Part shown: piece after piece, positions 9,055-18,795 of the stretch
Position numbering within the stretch: the stretch's first letter is position 1
How the letters are laid out: each line of letters begins with the position of its first letter
NCBI RefSeq assembly: GCF_000186265.1
Contig: NC_014934.1
Location: 186,001-250,000, forward strand
Direction: 5' to 3'
Source: Cellulophaga algicola DSM 14237
GTDB taxonomy: Bacteria > Bacteroidota > Bacteroidia > Flavobacteriales > Flavobacteriaceae
Length of the DNA: 64,000 nt
Position numbers and translations under genes: made by a program
Notes under the pieces: model-generated
The model's input: the letters and a program-made list of their open reading frames with translations, nothing else
What the model was told of the DNA's origin: nothing
Database searches by the model: none

Positions 9055-9837
9055 ATGAAAAGTAAAACAAAATATATAAGATTTTTCAGTATAATACTAA
9101 CTATTTTTCTCACCAATGTTTACGCATCTGCACAGCAAGGAAAAGATTACAATACACTCTCTGAAGATTTTCTTTCAAAGATTAAAAACGGAGAAGATGT
9201 TAGTGCTATCCAACAAGAACTCGCGAACAGCAGCTTAGAAGATTTGGAAAATGCATTACGTACAGATGAAGAAAAACTAGCATTCTGGGTGAATATTTAC
9301 AACGGATACATTCAACTTATTTTAAGTGATACGCCTGAGTTGTACAATGACCGTAGAGATTTCTTTAGTCGTGAACAGATTACTATTGCTGGAGAAACGG
9401 TGTCCTTTGCTAAAATTGAACACGGTATTATCCGAAAGTCTCAGTGGCCTTTAGGCTTAGGATTAATTCGTAAATGGTTCCCAAATAAATTTGAAAGAAA
9501 GCTAAGAGTAGATACGCGCGATTACAGAGTGCATTTTGCACTTAATTGTGGCGCTAAAGACTGCCCTCCAGTTGCTATTTATAATCCAAAGAAATTAAAC
9601 GAGCAATTTAATAAAGGAACAAAAGAGTATCTAATGAAAACATCTTCCTATAATTCTGAAAGCAAGAATGTAGCGGTGACTTCTTTATTCAATTGGTTTA
9701 GAGGTGATTTTGGCTGTAAGAAAGGGGTGAAAAAAATTCTAAAAGCAAATAATATAATTCCAACCACAAAAGATATTGATATTACCTATAAAAACTATGA
9801 TTGGACCTTAGATTTAGATAACTGGACTAACTTATAA
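9055..9837 (+). CDS. DUF547 domain protein, exported
   Basis: 260 residues with a signal peptide (about 1-27, ending ASAQQ). The DUF547 core is clear: KLAFWVNIYNGYIQ, IEHGIIRK, VDTRDYRVHFALNCGAKDCPPVAIYNP and SLFNWFRGDFG. The conserved Cys/His positions in the NCGAKDCPP segment suggest a papain-like or transglutaminase-like fold, but no activity is established. The RND-type exporter follows 57 bp downstream on the same strand and is probably in the same unit. Confidence 0.85.
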   Translation: MKSKTKYIRFFSIILTIFLTNVYASAQQGKDYNTLSEDFLSKIKNGEDVSAIQQELANSSLEDLENALRTDEEKLAFWVNIYNGYIQLILSDTPELYNDRRDFFSREQITIAGETVSFAKIEHGIIRKSQWPLGLGLIRKWFPNKFERKLRVDTRDYRVHFALNCGAKDCPPVAIYNPKKLNEQFNKGTKEYLMKTSSYNSESKNVAVTSLFNWFRGDFGCKKGVKKILKANNIIPTTKDIDITYKNYDWTLDLDNWTNL

Positions 9838-9894
9838 TTCATTAATTTTGAATGCCCACTACCGTGTTTCATTTGGGTGGTATGAATTAAATAT

Positions 9895-12135
9895 ATGCTT
9901 AAAATTCTTTCGTTTAAAAAAATCATCTTAGGTGTTTTTGTACTCCTATCTATTGGATCTGGCTTTTTACTTCCTAATTTAAAGTTCTCTTTTGATTTTA
10001 GTCAGTTTTTCCCAACAGGTGATGATGATTTGTTGTTTTATGAAGAATTTATTAAAGACTTTTCTACCGACGATAATTTTTTGTTGGTGGCTGTAGAAAA
10101 TGAAGGAGGTATTTTTGATAAGGAGTTTCTAGAAAATTTTGATCAATTTACCCTTGCTGCAAAAACATTACCTCATGTCACGGAAGCCAATTCATTGACC
10201 AATTTATCGTATCCATTAAAAACTTCTTTTGGCTACACGAAGCTTCCTGTATTGCATATTAATGACGAAACACAATATACCGCCGATTGGGAAAAAATAC
10301 AAGAAGACAATTTTTTCATTGGTTCCTTCATTGATAAAAATGCACACTCTTTAGTGGTCTTTCTAGAAACCGAAGACAATTTAGATTATCAACAATCTGT
10401 AGCATTATTAGATGCCACAAGAAAATTGTTAAGCGAACATAATTTTAGCTCTAACCACTTGATGGGGAGAACCTCATTCTATGAAGCATTGGTGCACATG
10501 CAAAAAAGAGAACTGACGGTTACCTCTATTGTTTCCTTGATATTGGTCCTTATTGTACTCTACATCATTTATAAACGAACCGCAATTGTTTTTATCACCC
10601 TAATATCCATATTTGTAGCCTTATTAATATTTCTAGGCACATTATCCCTATTAGGTAAAGAACTTAGCGCTCTAGCAGCCTTCTACCCTATTTTAATGCT
10701 CATTGTGGGTACTTCGGATGTGATTCATATCCTTGATAATTTTTTAGAAAAGATCAAAGTAGGTATTGCCAGACAAACGGCCATTGTACAGTCTTTAAAA
10801 GAAGTTGGCTTATCCACATTATTAACTTCTGTAACTACCGCTATAGGGTTTTTATCCTTGCTCTTTTCAAAATTGGTAGGCATCAGAGACTTTGGCGTAA
10901 ATTCTGCCATTGGCGTACTTATCGCTTATATCACGGTAGTTTTCTTTACCAGTTCATTAGTTCTAATCTTTAAAAACTCAACCCTTCTTCCTAAAAAAAG
11001 CAAGTCCACTTTCTGGCAAACGTATTTATTAAAAATGAATGCTTTTACGATCGCTCAACCAAAAAGCATCATAAGTGTTAGTGTTATTTTTACGGTAGTT
11101 TGTGTATATGGACTAAGCTTAGTAAATACCAACTACACTTTTAAAACTAGCCTTCCTAACAACAGTAAAATTGCAGAAGATTTTGCTTTTTTTCAAAATG
11201 AATATTCTGGTTTTAGAACTATAGAATTGGCAGTACAAACAAAACAAGGGTATAAGATTACAGATTTTGCGGTAGCCCAAGAAATTGAGAAAGTAAACCA
11301 ATTGCTTAAAGAAACAGAAAATGTAGATAACATACGCTCTGTAAATTCGATTTTCAAAGCATTAAACAAAGCAAACCATTTAAACAAGACCGCTTATTTT
11401 GTACTCCCTGATGAGGAAAAAGAATTTAACACTTACAAGAAAGATGCATCTAGATATGCGCGACAACAACTAGATAAATTTACCGATAGTAGCAAAACCA
11501 AAGCTAGGATTATTGCTAATGTTCTTGATATTGGTACTGATAGCCTCGTAAAAACTTATAATAAAATTGATGCTTTTGTCGCCAAAAATATAGATACTAG
11601 CATAGTAAACTTCAGAGTTACCGGCAAGGGTATGCTCATGGATAAAAATGCGTCTTATATTCAAGCTAGTTTATTTCAAGGCTTGTTAATGGGGTTATTA
11701 TTAGTGGGGATTATTATGGCATTCTTGTTTAAAAATGTTAAGCTAGTTATCATTTCTTTAATTCCAAATATGGTTCCACTACTATTTGCAGGTGCCTTAC
11801 TTGGGTTTCTAAACATTCCGTTAGACGCACCTGTATCTATTGTATTTGCAATTGTATTTGGTATTGCTGTAGATGATACCATACATTTTTTAGGAAAGTA
11901 CAAAATTGCTATCTCCAAAGGATTGACCAAAGAACGTGCCTTAGAAACTACCTTCTTAGAAACCGGCAGAGCATTAATTATTACTACGCTACTGCTCTTT
12001 TTTGGATTTATGACCTTGTTGTTTTCTATTCACAACCCTAGTTTAATTATAGGGCTGCTTATAAGCGCTACATTATTTACAGCATTGCTTTTAGATTTGT
12101 TGCTGCTTCCGGTATTGATTCGAAAATTTATGTAA
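9895..12135 (+). CDS. MMPL/RND-superfamily exporter
   Basis: 746 residues with the duplicated RND architecture. There is one TM helix at residues 7-25, a soluble loop to about 200, a bundle of TM helices at 205-350 containing PILMLIVGTSDVIHILDNF, a second soluble loop to about 590, and a second bundle at 595-745 containing FAIVFGIAVDDTIHFLGKY. The Asp residues in those segments are the proton-relay type residues of the hydrophobe exporter (HAE3)/MMPL family. Substrate is probably a hydrophobic or lipid molecule (family knowledge, not shown). It meets the next gene tail to tail: the two stop codons are adjacent at 12135/12136. Confidence 0.88.
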   Translation: MLKILSFKKIILGVFVLLSIGSGFLLPNLKFSFDFSQFFPTGDDDLLFYEEFIKDFSTDDNFLLVAVENEGGIFDKEFLENFDQFTLAAKTLPHVTEANSLTNLSYPLKTSFGYTKLPVLHINDETQYTADWEKIQEDNFFIGSFIDKNAHSLVVFLETEDNLDYQQSVALLDATRKLLSEHNFSSNHLMGRTSFYEALVHMQKRELTVTSIVSLILVLIVLYIIYKRTAIVFITLISIFVALLIFLGTLSLLGKELSALAAFYPILMLIVGTSDVIHILDNFLEKIKVGIARQTAIVQSLKEVGLSTLLTSVTTAIGFLSLLFSKLVGIRDFGVNSAIGVLIAYITVVFFTSSLVLIFKNSTLLPKKSKSTFWQTYLLKMNAFTIAQPKSIISVSVIFTVVCVYGLSLVNTNYTFKTSLPNNSKIAEDFAFFQNEYSGFRTIELAVQTKQGYKITDFAVAQEIEKVNQLLKETENVDNIRSVNSIFKALNKANHLNKTAYFVLPDEEKEFNTYKKDASRYARQQLDKFTDSSKTKARIIANVLDIGTDSLVKTYNKIDAFVAKNIDTSIVNFRVTGKGMLMDKNASYIQASLFQGLLMGLLLVGIIMAFLFKNVKLVIISLIPNMVPLLFAGALLGFLNIPLDAPVSIVFAIVFGIAVDDTIHFLGKYKIAISKGLTKERALETTFLETGRALIITTLLLFFGFMTLLFSIHNPSLIIGLLISATLFTALLLDLLLLPVLIRKFM

Positions 12136-13221
12136 TTAAAAAGCTTCTTTAATGGTAAAGGTAAAAATACCACCTTCACTAGACCTACCGTAATCTGCAC
12201 GAATACGTACACCATCTCTTTTGTTGATAATATACCGAAGTCCTATTCCTCCTGAATTTTTATAAGGCGATGAGAAGACATCATTTAAATTAGGTGCTAC
12301 AGTCCCTGTGGATCCAAAAACAACACCACCAAACCTACTAACGATAGGAAAACGATACTCTAAAGCAAAACTAGCTTCTGAATTATCTTGATAACGCCTG
12401 CTATTGATTCCTCGTGTTCTTTTACCTCCTAGGGTAAACTGATCTAAAAATGGCATTCCGTCTGTAGCAGTACCCAAAAATAAATTTGCAGCTAAAACTT
12501 GATTTTTACCTACTTTTTGGTAAAATCTGTTGTCCAAAATAAACTTGTTATAATTGAAGCTAGAACCCAATAAACTCGAAGAAACAAAATAACTTGCTTG
12601 GATAAAGAACCCTTTGGTAGGATAAAAAATATGATCACGAGAATCATAATGTATTACTGCTCCAATATTAGAAACTGCTCCGCCTTCCTTACCGATAACC
12701 TCAGAATTTTCTAAAATTCCATTTTCAGCTGACTTTAAGTTTTTAAAATCATCCAATTCATAGGTTAATCCTGCAGAAATATTAGGAAAAACTTGTCTCA
12801 AAACAGAAAGTCTAATTCTCGGAAAGCTCACTTCGTAAGTTTCTAAATCACTCTCCTTACTCTTTATTCCCTGACCAAAATAGTTATATACATACCTGTA
12901 ATACCCTATTTCGCCTACATAACGCCATTTTTCTTCATTGGTATAAAGCTCAAAAGGTACGTATATTAGTATTTGATTTTTAGTGGTATAACTAGCCCCT
13001 AATTGTAGAGAAGAAGCTCTTGTGGTTCTAGGCTGATTTTTCATCCAAAAAGAGGCGACCCCCAAAGCTCCAAACCCAAAATCTGTTTCTGCCGTATAGA
13101 AGGCTATAGGAAGAATGGTTACATTCAGATTTTTAGTAGAATCTTGAGCCACATCTTGGCTATATCCTTTAAAAAAACATAGTACTATTAAAAAAAATAT
13201 AAACCCATTTTTACGCATCAT
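12136..13221 (-). CDS. D15/BamA-family outer-membrane beta-barrel protein
   Basis: 361 residues with a signal peptide (about 1-21, FKGYSQ). The body is a C-terminal D15 barrel without POTRA domains: GVASFWMKNQPRT, VIHYDSRDHIFYPTKGFFIQASY, FTLGGKRTRGINSRRYQDNSEASFALEYRFPI and GIGLRYIINKRDGVRIRADYG. The YDSRD..FYPTKG and GG..RGY-like loop segments are typical of surface-antigen (bacterial surface antigen/Omp85-like) barrels. Function unknown. A possible 51-residue membrane peptide is encoded 62 bp upstream on the same strand. Confidence 0.85.
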   Translation of the reverse strand: MMRKNGFIFFLIVLCFFKGYSQDVAQDSTKNLNVTILPIAFYTAETDFGFGALGVASFWMKNQPRTTRASSLQLGASYTTKNQILIYVPFELYTNEEKWRYVGEIGYYRYVYNYFGQGIKSKESDLETYEVSFPRIRLSVLRQVFPNISAGLTYELDDFKNLKSAENGILENSEVIGKEGGAVSNIGAVIHYDSRDHIFYPTKGFFIQASYFVSSSLLGSSFNYNKFILDNRFYQKVGKNQVLAANLFLGTATDGMPFLDQFTLGGKRTRGINSRRYQDNSEASFALEYRFPIVSRFGGVVFGSTGTVAPNLNDVFSSPYKNSGGIGLRYIINKRDGVRIRADYGRSSEGGIFTFTIKEAF

Positions 13222-13283
13222 CCCACAAATATTGAACCTGCCAAAGCTAAGAATTATATTATGAAAGAAATTGAAATTAATTC

Positions 13284-13439
13284 TTACGCAGAAGCATCTA
13301 CTTTAGCACCTATTTTATGGTCAGTCGTATGAAAATGACTCAGCTTAATTTCTTTGTCCAGTTTTTTTTGAGCAATATACACTAGGAGTATTAAATGTAT
13401 CACTATATAGATTTCGATAAGTAGTAAAAAATAAATCAT
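13284..13439 (-). CDS. Possible 51-residue single-pass membrane peptide
   Basis: Reading the minus strand from an ATG at 13439 gives 51 codons and a TAA at 13284-13286. The peptide starts with a hydrophobic helix (MIYFLLLIEIYIVIHLILLV) followed by a basic stretch (AQKKLDKEIK), the layout of small inner-membrane peptides. It lies between the terminator of the receptor operon and the barrel gene, same strand. No family recognised; it may be chance in AT-rich sequence. Confidence 0.35.
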   Translation of the reverse strand: MIYFLLLIEIYIVIHLILLVYIAQKKLDKEIKLSHFHTTDHKIGAKVDASA

Positions 13440-13540
13440 ATTCCAAGGATTTAAATTAAAAGTATCTGTTGTTATTAAAATTATTTACGAGATTTTTATG
13501 AAGTAGGTTTTACCGTTCAACGAAAAAAAAATGTTTTAAC

Positions 13541-13574
13541 AAAAAAAACCCCATAATCTTACGATTATGGGGCT
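13541..13574 (-). terminator. Terminator of the receptor operon
   Basis: CCCCATAATC at 13549-13558 pairs with GATTATGGGG at 13563-13572. On the minus strand this is a hairpin followed by eight or more T residues, placed 43 bp after the receptor stop codon. Confidence 0.8.
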
Positions 13575-13616
13575 TCAACCTAAAAACAAAAAGCAACCAC
13601 TGCCTCTTACCTTCTA

Positions 13617-15845
13617 CTAAAATGTATATGTTAAACTTCCTTTTATGAATAAAGGTGTTCCTGGAATAAAATGGATTTCTTCTACAGGTGCTGTTTCATT
13701 CTGAAGTCTTGATGTTGTAGCAAACTGTGTTTCATTCCATTCGGTATCCAATAAGTTTTCTATAGCAAAACCAATTCCTAAATTTTTAGACACCTTGTAA
13801 TCAACATTTAAATCGGTTACAAAATAGCCTTCAGCTATAATAGAATTATCTTCGTTTGCTGGCCTATCATCAATAAAACGATATTTAATTCCGCCAGAAA
13901 ATCTACCTAAATCAAGTACACTCAACCCTCCTGCCATCGTAAAATCTGGCGCAAGAGGAATATAATCTTCTCCAGAAGCCTCTTCTAGACTTCGTGCTTT
14001 TGTCAGGGTTAGATCTGTATTAAAAAACAACCAATCAGTTAATTGATAACGCACGCCAAAATCTACCCCAAAACGTTCTGTTTTACCACTAGGCTCTACG
14101 ATACCTGCATCGCCCACATAGACAAACTCTTGTTCTAAATACAAATACCAAGCAGTTGCGTTCAAAAATACTTTAGGTGTAGGACGCCAAAGTGCTCCAA
14201 AATCTGTCCCATAAGCCGCAGGAAGTGTTTCTTCTTCGGTTGCAGCAACCACCACCCGCGTGTCATTAGAATGAAAGCCTATTCCTGATTTCAGGAAAAA
14301 TTGTAAATTTTGACTACTTGAGTACAACACATTTAATTTAGGCGCCAAGAATGCTTTATTTTCTGCTGTATTGGTATACTGCTCTTGTAAATCATCTGTA
14401 TACTGAAAGTTAAAATAATCTAAGCGTAATCCTGGATTAATAGTCCATTTATCCAAATTATAATCAAGACTAGCATAGGCAAAACTATTTGTTTCTTTTA
14501 CGTCTCCTAGTTGTATATTTTCAAGCGTTGTTTTTCTATTTAAAGTATGTGATAATTCAATATCATTACTGTTATCTGTTCTAAAACCTATTCCTGTTTT
14601 TAAGACTACATCAGCAACACCCCAAGTCATATTTTTTTGTAATTCGGAATTAAAGCCAAAAATATCTCGGTTTTCTTTCTGTTTTATTTGATCTCCGTTC
14701 TCAGGATCTTCTAAAAAGAAGGTAAAATTAGAGTATAGTTCAAAATTATAATTAGAATAGAAAACATTAGATTTCACAAAAGTTTGGTCATCTATAATTT
14801 TTACGATTGATGCATTAATATTAGTTCTACTTGTAGTACCGCCCTCCGTATCATCAATTGACCCAAATCTAGAAATAGAGCCATTATCTACTGCTCGTTG
14901 TGGTATTTGACCAGAAGCATCCCAGGTGCTCGTAAAATGTGATGCAGTAATAGAAAGTCTACTAGCATCTTTGAGTTTTGTACTGTACTTTCCGAACAGG
15001 TTTAAGCGTGAAAAATTCTGTGGCGAATCAAAAGCACCATCAAACTGAGTATACTCTGTTGCGATATAGGCATTATCTGTATCCGAATTTACTAGATTAA
15101 ACATACCCAATGCCCTATTCCAACCAAAATCTCCTACCTCGTAACGCACTATACTTTGGTCTATATGATCTTTTGTTTTAAAATCTACATATGCTGCTGT
15201 AGCAAAATTACCTTTATTCGCATAATAAGGTCCTTTTCCAAAATCAATATTATCTAAGGTTTCTGGAATCACAAAATGTAAATCTGCATAACCTTGCCCG
15301 TGTGCATGTGAAACCATATTTACAGGCATTCCATCTACAGCAATAGCAATATCTGTTCCGTGATCAATATCAAAACCTCTTAAAAATAATTGCTCTGCTT
15401 TACCACCACCTGCATGCTGACCAATAATTAAGCCCGGAACCTTTTGCAGTAATTCTTGCGAGGATTTTACAGGAGTTGTTTTTAAATCAATTGCAGAAAT
15501 TACATTTAACCCATTTAATGTTGGTCTAATTACAATTTCATCAAGTTCAAAAGATTGCTCTTTTAATTGAATGGATATGCGCTGACTTGAAGAAAGGTTC
15601 TCAATGATGACATTTAATTTTTCATAGCCTAAAGCACCAATACGAAGCGTATCTCCTATTGCATTTCCTTCTAATTTAAAATAGCCTAATTCATTACTAT
15701 GGGTATGTTTTTCTGATTGTACATTTAAAACATACGCCCCTTCAATAGGATTCTTCTTAGCATCTATCAATTTTCCTTTTACCTCCTGTGCATTCCCTAT
15801 CTGGAATCCAAAAAAACAGCACAACACGATATAAATCTTATACAT
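13617..15845 (-). CDS. TonB-dependent outer-membrane receptor
   Basis: 742 residues: signal peptide (1-19), a carboxypeptidase-regulatory-like beta sandwich (about 22-100, EVKGKLIDAKKNPIEGAYV), a plug domain (about 125-225, LLQKVPGLIIGQHAGGGKAE, FLRGFDIDHGTDIAIAVDG) and a C-terminal barrel ending in the aromatic LTYTF. It imports or binds an unidentified ligand using TonB energy. The plug carries a histidine-containing segment (NMVSHAHGQGYADLHF). It is the last gene of a minus-strand operon: DUF4331 protein, DUF4331-like lipoprotein, TPR lipoprotein, then this receptor with a 9-bp gap. No SusD partner is present, so it is not a classic polysaccharide utilisation locus. Confidence 0.92.
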   Translation of the reverse strand: MYKIYIVLCCFFGFQIGNAQEVKGKLIDAKKNPIEGAYVLNVQSEKHTHSNELGYFKLEGNAIGDTLRIGALGYEKLNVIIENLSSSQRISIQLKEQSFELDEIVIRPTLNGLNVISAIDLKTTPVKSSQELLQKVPGLIIGQHAGGGKAEQLFLRGFDIDHGTDIAIAVDGMPVNMVSHAHGQGYADLHFVIPETLDNIDFGKGPYYANKGNFATAAYVDFKTKDHIDQSIVRYEVGDFGWNRALGMFNLVNSDTDNAYIATEYTQFDGAFDSPQNFSRLNLFGKYSTKLKDASRLSITASHFTSTWDASGQIPQRAVDNGSISRFGSIDDTEGGTTSRTNINASIVKIIDDQTFVKSNVFYSNYNFELYSNFTFFLEDPENGDQIKQKENRDIFGFNSELQKNMTWGVADVVLKTGIGFRTDNSNDIELSHTLNRKTTLENIQLGDVKETNSFAYASLDYNLDKWTINPGLRLDYFNFQYTDDLQEQYTNTAENKAFLAPKLNVLYSSSQNLQFFLKSGIGFHSNDTRVVVAATEEETLPAAYGTDFGALWRPTPKVFLNATAWYLYLEQEFVYVGDAGIVEPSGKTERFGVDFGVRYQLTDWLFFNTDLTLTKARSLEEASGEDYIPLAPDFTMAGGLSVLDLGRFSGGIKYRFIDDRPANEDNSIIAEGYFVTDLNVDYKVSKNLGIGFAIENLLDTEWNETQFATTSRLQNETAPVEEIHFIPGTPLFIKGSLTYTF

Positions 15846-15854
15846 AATATGTAA

Positions 15855-17132
15855 TTAAAGTGATTCTATTTTTGATTTTGAACTAGGTCCTAATTCATAC
15901 ACTGCTCCTAAAAGTTCTGATTTTAATTCTTTCGTCTTTTTAGTTAATCCGTTTTTCTTATAAATTTCGGCAAGCGTATAAAGTATCGCTGGTTCTGAAG
16001 ATTTTCCTTCAAGATGGTCCCTTACAATAGACAAGGCTTTTTCTTTTTCTCCCAATTTTAAATAACTATACGCTAAAAAATTATAAGACTCTGGGGTTGG
16101 CCTATTAGCAACTTCTTTTTTCGCTAATTCAAAAGCTTTGTCCAACTGTTGTGTCTCATTTAAATACAGATCAATATTATATGCATTGTACATATCTCCA
16201 TAAGATGGGTTTTTTACACTTTTTATATATTCATCGATATTTAAAAGTTGCATTTCGGTATTATTCATATAGGCTGCTATTTCTGCTTTTAATAAATAAT
16301 AATCCGGAGCATGGTATGTTTTAGTTACAGCATCTAAAATCCGCAAGGCTTCTTTTGGGTTCTTTTCATGAGAGAAAACAATCCAAGCAATTCCCTTTTT
16401 TGCGTACGCATTTTCAGGCTCTAGTTCTAAAGATTTTAGATAATATTTATAGGAATCAGATAATCTACCGGCATGACCGTAATAATCTGCTAAATTGGTA
16501 TAAGACCATAGGATAAGCGATTTTGTATAGGTTTTCTCTGCTTTATCTTTTGCTTGTTCCATATAATTAATAGTAGTCGCTAAATCACCCTTATAATCAT
16601 TCCATTTTGCCGCACGGATTAAGAAACCAAAATTGGACATATCTGTAATACTATTCAAATAATTCTTTGCTAATGTATAATTCCCCAGCTCCATATGAAT
16701 ATCAAACAATAAACCATGTGTATCTGTTATACCAGAACCTATTTTTAAGGCTTCATTTGCTTGCACTAATGCTTCTTTAAAACGATGTTGCGAGATATAA
16801 TTACGCGCTAAAGCTCTACGATATCCTGCTCTACCTGTAGCTGCAATTTCTACAGCTTTCTCTAAGGCTTTCTGAGATTTGATCAAATAAGAAATATCTC
16901 CTGTTGCTTTGAAGTAATTTTCATATTGGCCTGAAACAATACCAAAACTAGTTAATTGTATACTATCTGGTTTGATTTTGGAGTTCCAAAGTTCAAAATA
17001 TTTTGAAGTTGTTTTAGGGGCTACAGAAGGTAAAAACTTATTATAATCTTCTGCATCAGTAATTTTTTTATTTCCTTCAGAATTGCACGAAAGCAAGGCT
17101 AGAAAAGCGAGTGTAAGTATGAAATATTTCAT
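15855..17132 (-). CDS. Tetratricopeptide-repeat lipoprotein
   Basis: 425 residues with a lipoprotein leader (LAFLALLSCNSEG, Cys at residue 16). From about residue 60 the chain is a run of helix pairs with TPR spacing (for example LARNYISQHRFKEALVQANEAL, YTNLADYYGHAGRLSDSYKYYLKSLELEP, FLAYSYLKLGEKEKALSIVRD). TPR proteins bind other proteins. Its position directly before the TonB-dependent receptor, 9 bp away, points to a partner of that receptor or of the DUF4331 proteins at the periplasmic side. Confidence 0.85.
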   Translation of the reverse strand: MKYFILTLAFLALLSCNSEGNKKITDAEDYNKFLPSVAPKTTSKYFELWNSKIKPDSIQLTSFGIVSGQYENYFKATGDISYLIKSQKALEKAVEIAATGRAGYRRALARNYISQHRFKEALVQANEALKIGSGITDTHGLLFDIHMELGNYTLAKNYLNSITDMSNFGFLIRAAKWNDYKGDLATTINYMEQAKDKAEKTYTKSLILWSYTNLADYYGHAGRLSDSYKYYLKSLELEPENAYAKKGIAWIVFSHEKNPKEALRILDAVTKTYHAPDYYLLKAEIAAYMNNTEMQLLNIDEYIKSVKNPSYGDMYNAYNIDLYLNETQQLDKAFELAKKEVANRPTPESYNFLAYSYLKLGEKEKALSIVRDHLEGKSSEPAILYTLAEIYKKNGLTKKTKELKSELLGAVYELGPSSKSKIESL

Positions 17133-17215
17133 AGTGTGGTTTATTTTGTAATTAGGTTTTACTTTTAAAAATAAGAGGGCTGTTACACCCTCTTATAGCT
17201 CCTCTTCATAGTACC

Positions 17216-17905
17216 CTATTCAGGATTTCCTAAATAAGGAAAGGTAGTTGTAGGGTTAGCAGTAATACTAACACCATCTGATGTTAATCTTGGTAAATCT
17301 GCCATACCATCGCCATCTGTATCTTGACCACTAAAACGAATTCCTTCCGCACCTCCAAAAAGTAATATTAAAGAAACATCAATAACATCATCTTGTATCG
17401 TTCTCCCTGTTAAACCAATAACTGCTGGATCATTTAAAACGTTACCATCCATATCAGCATCTTCACCAGGTAAAAAATACGTTGTTACATTATTAGGTGC
17501 AACTTCTAAAACATCAGCAGCTAAATACCCTGTTAAAGTTGCCGCGTCTAACCCTAAAATATTGTTCTCGTAATCTACATCTGCAGCTGTAAAACCTAGT
17601 GCAACAGCATAAGCATCATGCAAACCTTCTAAACGCGCTTCAAAACCTGCTTGAAAATTAGCCGCCATTTCTGAAGGAATGGTTATGTTGTGCAAATCTT
17701 TAGAAGCATCATCACCATTTAATACCGTGTTGATACCTGGTCTACCCATATGATCTGCTTGAGCATAAGTTCCTGAAAAATCCATTTCAGCAATTTCCAT
17801 TTCTTCTTCCATCATGGTAACAATATCATCATCATTATTACATGATACAAAAAGGGTAAGCGCTGCTGCATAAGAAAATGCATATACTATATTTGATAGT
17901 TTCAT
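17216..17905 (-). CDS. DUF4331-related lipoprotein
   Basis: 229 residues with a lipoprotein leader (LTLFVSCNNDDD, Cys at residue 21) and an acidic, low-lysine mature part. The segment YAQADHMGRPGINTVL and the C-terminal DTDGDGMADLPRLTSDGVS with TFPYLGNPE resemble the second half of DUF4331 proteins, so this gene and its upstream neighbour look like two parts of a DUF4331-type module encoded separately. DGD-type Asp-rich loops could bind calcium (inference). Second gene of the receptor operon. Confidence 0.7.
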   Translation of the reverse strand: MKLSNIVYAFSYAAALTLFVSCNNDDDIVTMMEEEMEIAEMDFSGTYAQADHMGRPGINTVLNGDDASKDLHNITIPSEMAANFQAGFEARLEGLHDAYAVALGFTAADVDYENNILGLDAATLTGYLAADVLEVAPNNVTTYFLPGEDADMDGNVLNDPAVIGLTGRTIQDDVIDVSLILLFGGAEGIRFSGQDTDGDGMADLPRLTSDGVSITANPTTTFPYLGNPE

Positions 17906-17942
17906 ATTTTTAATTTTTTAGATATTTAAAATTTTATTTTTT

Positions 17943-18620
17943 TTATTGCTTAATGTTTGAGGTAACCCATGTTTTATAAACAACCACTCCTAATGCATTT
18001 GTAGCTGTTGGCGTACCAAGCATTGCGTTAGGAATGTCAATAGCAATTGACATCGTATTAGCACCATCAAAAGTATCTGAAGCATCTCCAGGAGCTAAAA
18101 ACCCTTCTGGTGTAGCCGTTAATACTTTATTAAACTGAAAGAAATCAAAAAAGAAAGCATCCTGTCTAGGTCCTGCAAATAATTTAACACCAGAAGCTGT
18201 TGTCGTTGTTTTTGCCGTAGTAGCAGAAATTTCTACACTACCTAAAGGAGCACCTACAAGTACCTGACTATCTAAACCTTTTTGTGAAGGCGCAACTGGA
18301 CCAAAGAAATACATAACCCCATCTCTAGGAATAGCTTGGATGACTTGATCCTCTACTAAATCTCCATCCAAATCAATATTAATTTCTGTAAGTACGTTTT
18401 CATCAAAAGTACCATAAGCTAAATCTGGCAATACACTTGATTGTAAGTCTACAATAAATACAGTGTTGTCTGAACCTGTAGTAGGCTCAAAAGCATAAAA
18501 GTCTGCAATATCTGCAGAGGTTCCGGTAGTGGATGGTGCATCTATATGATCTGCAGCGACTAAAATTGTACCGGTAATTGCTAGAAGCGCAAGACCAAAA
18601 TAAGTTTTTGTGTTTTTCAT
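17943..18620 (-). CDS. DUF4331 family exported protein
   Basis: 225 residues. The leader (about 1-22) is followed immediately by AADHIDAPST and DIADFYAFEP, the signature start of the DUF4331 family. Further segments fit: TVFIVDLQSSVLPD, DGVMYFFGPVAPSQ, LFAGPRQDAFFFDFFQFNKVL and MSIAIDIPNAML. The family is secreted and of unknown function. First gene of the four-gene minus-strand operon ending with the TonB-dependent receptor; the 38-bp gap to the next gene supports cotranscription. Confidence 0.85.
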   Translation of the reverse strand: MKNTKTYFGLALLAITGTILVAADHIDAPSTTGTSADIADFYAFEPTTGSDNTVFIVDLQSSVLPDLAYGTFDENVLTEINIDLDGDLVEDQVIQAIPRDGVMYFFGPVAPSQKGLDSQVLVGAPLGSVEISATTAKTTTTASGVKLFAGPRQDAFFFDFFQFNKVLTATPEGFLAPGDASDTFDGANTMSIAIDIPNAMLGTPTATNALGVVVYKTWVTSNIKQ

Positions 18621-18755
18621 GATTTAAATTTTTAGATTATTTATTCCCCAACACTTACGAGAAAAAGAAAGTAGGGTTTGTTTTTAAATGTTAAAATTAT
18701 GTTAACATAATTTTGGCGCATTATTAGATTTCAAAATTCAAATAGAGATACTAAT

Positions 18756-18763
18756 TACTTTTG
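18756..18763 (+). promoter_or_regulatory. Possible -7 promoter element of the LETM1-like gene
   Basis: TACTTTTG fits TAnnTTTG and lies 33 bp before the ATG at 18796. No clear -33 element. Confidence 0.35.
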
Positions 18764-18795
18764 TGTTAATTTCGCACTTTGAAAATGATTGATCA

